Origin: an uncultured Oscillospiraceae bacterium
GTDB taxonomy: Bacteria > Bacillota > Clostridia > Oscillospirales > Acutalibacteraceae
DNA length: 12,330 nt
Direction: 5' to 3'
Assembly: GCA_958366985.1 (NCBI GenBank)
Contig: CATXDC010000030.1
Coordinates: forward strand, 1-12,330
Positions 12,275-12,330 of this stretch are shown piece after piece (the first letter of the stretch is position 1; every line of letters starts with the position of its first letter). The notes under the pieces are model-generated. The model was not told the origin of the DNA and made no database searches. It saw nothing but the letters and a program-made list of their open reading frames with translations. The translations under genes were made by a program, and so were the position numbers.

Positions 12275-12330
12275 TGGTCCGAGTGGCGAGACTTGAACTC
12301 ACGGCCTCTTGACCCCCAGTCAAGCGCGCT
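12275..12330 (-). tRNA. tRNA-Pro(GGG), 5' part outside the window
   Basis: Read on the minus strand the window ends within a tRNA. The anticodon arm has a 5-bp stem CTTGA/TCAAG and loop CTGGGGG, placing U33 before anticodon GGG. A 5-base variable loop follows, then the T arm GTGAG/CTCGC with loop TTCAAGT, the 3' acceptor strand CACTCGG, discriminator A and encoded CCA at 12275-12277. The D arm is only partly present and the 5' acceptor strand lies beyond the edge. The GGG anticodon reads CCC/CCU proline codons. No second half of the acceptor stem can be checked here. Confidence 0.9.

Noticed and set aside
1..12330. CRISPR array, insertion sequence or riboswitch.
   Set aside because: No regularly spaced repeats, no transposase-like product, and no recognisable aptamer were seen on either strand.

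Overview
The window looks like chromosome from an AT-rich, low-GC Gram-positive gut clostridium, probably Oscillospiraceae (Ruminococcus-like). The basis is strong AGGAGG-type ribosome sites, consensus sigma-A promoters, Firmicutes-type prophage genes, an EFR1-type flavodoxin/ferredoxin fusion, and a tRNA gene with an encoded CCA. The genus is inferred from overall impression; no marker gene is present.

Region 1 (about 15-4251) is a compact phage-derived module bounded by two strong terminators. A LexA/CI-like S24 repressor reads left. From the divergent promoter, a Cro-like protein, a small unknown protein, a replisome-organizer-like winged-helix protein, a small helical protein, an amidase endolysin with a duplicated C-terminal repeat, and a holin read right. 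No integrase, packaging, head or tail gene lies between the terminators. It is either a decayed prophage or a stand-alone, DNA-damage-inducible lysis cassette.

Region 2 (about 4269-7934) is accessory DNA, mostly on the minus strand: two membrane proteins in a likely operon, a four-helix membrane protein, and a membrane-anchored protein with a Pro/Glu/Thr-rich stalk. Debris lies among them. There is a gene tail at 5893-6060, a frameshifted and 5'-truncated paralogue of the stalked protein at 6767-6984, and the C-terminus of a phage tail protein (6987-7268) wedged between the two paralogues in the opposite orientation.

Region 3 (about 8180-12195) is a redox-themed island. On the minus strand a zinc-free NAD(P)H:quinone-type oxidoreductase is followed by a small doubtful ORF and then the EFR1 protein. 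Divergently, an Rrf2-family regulator precedes a patatin-like phospholipase. A palindrome sits exactly over the -35 box of the oxidoreductase promoter, which suggests Rrf2 repression of that gene. A hairpin-forming 46-nt repeat occurs once at each end of this region in direct orientation. The right-hand copy lies next to a tRNA-Pro(GGG) gene that runs off the window edge.
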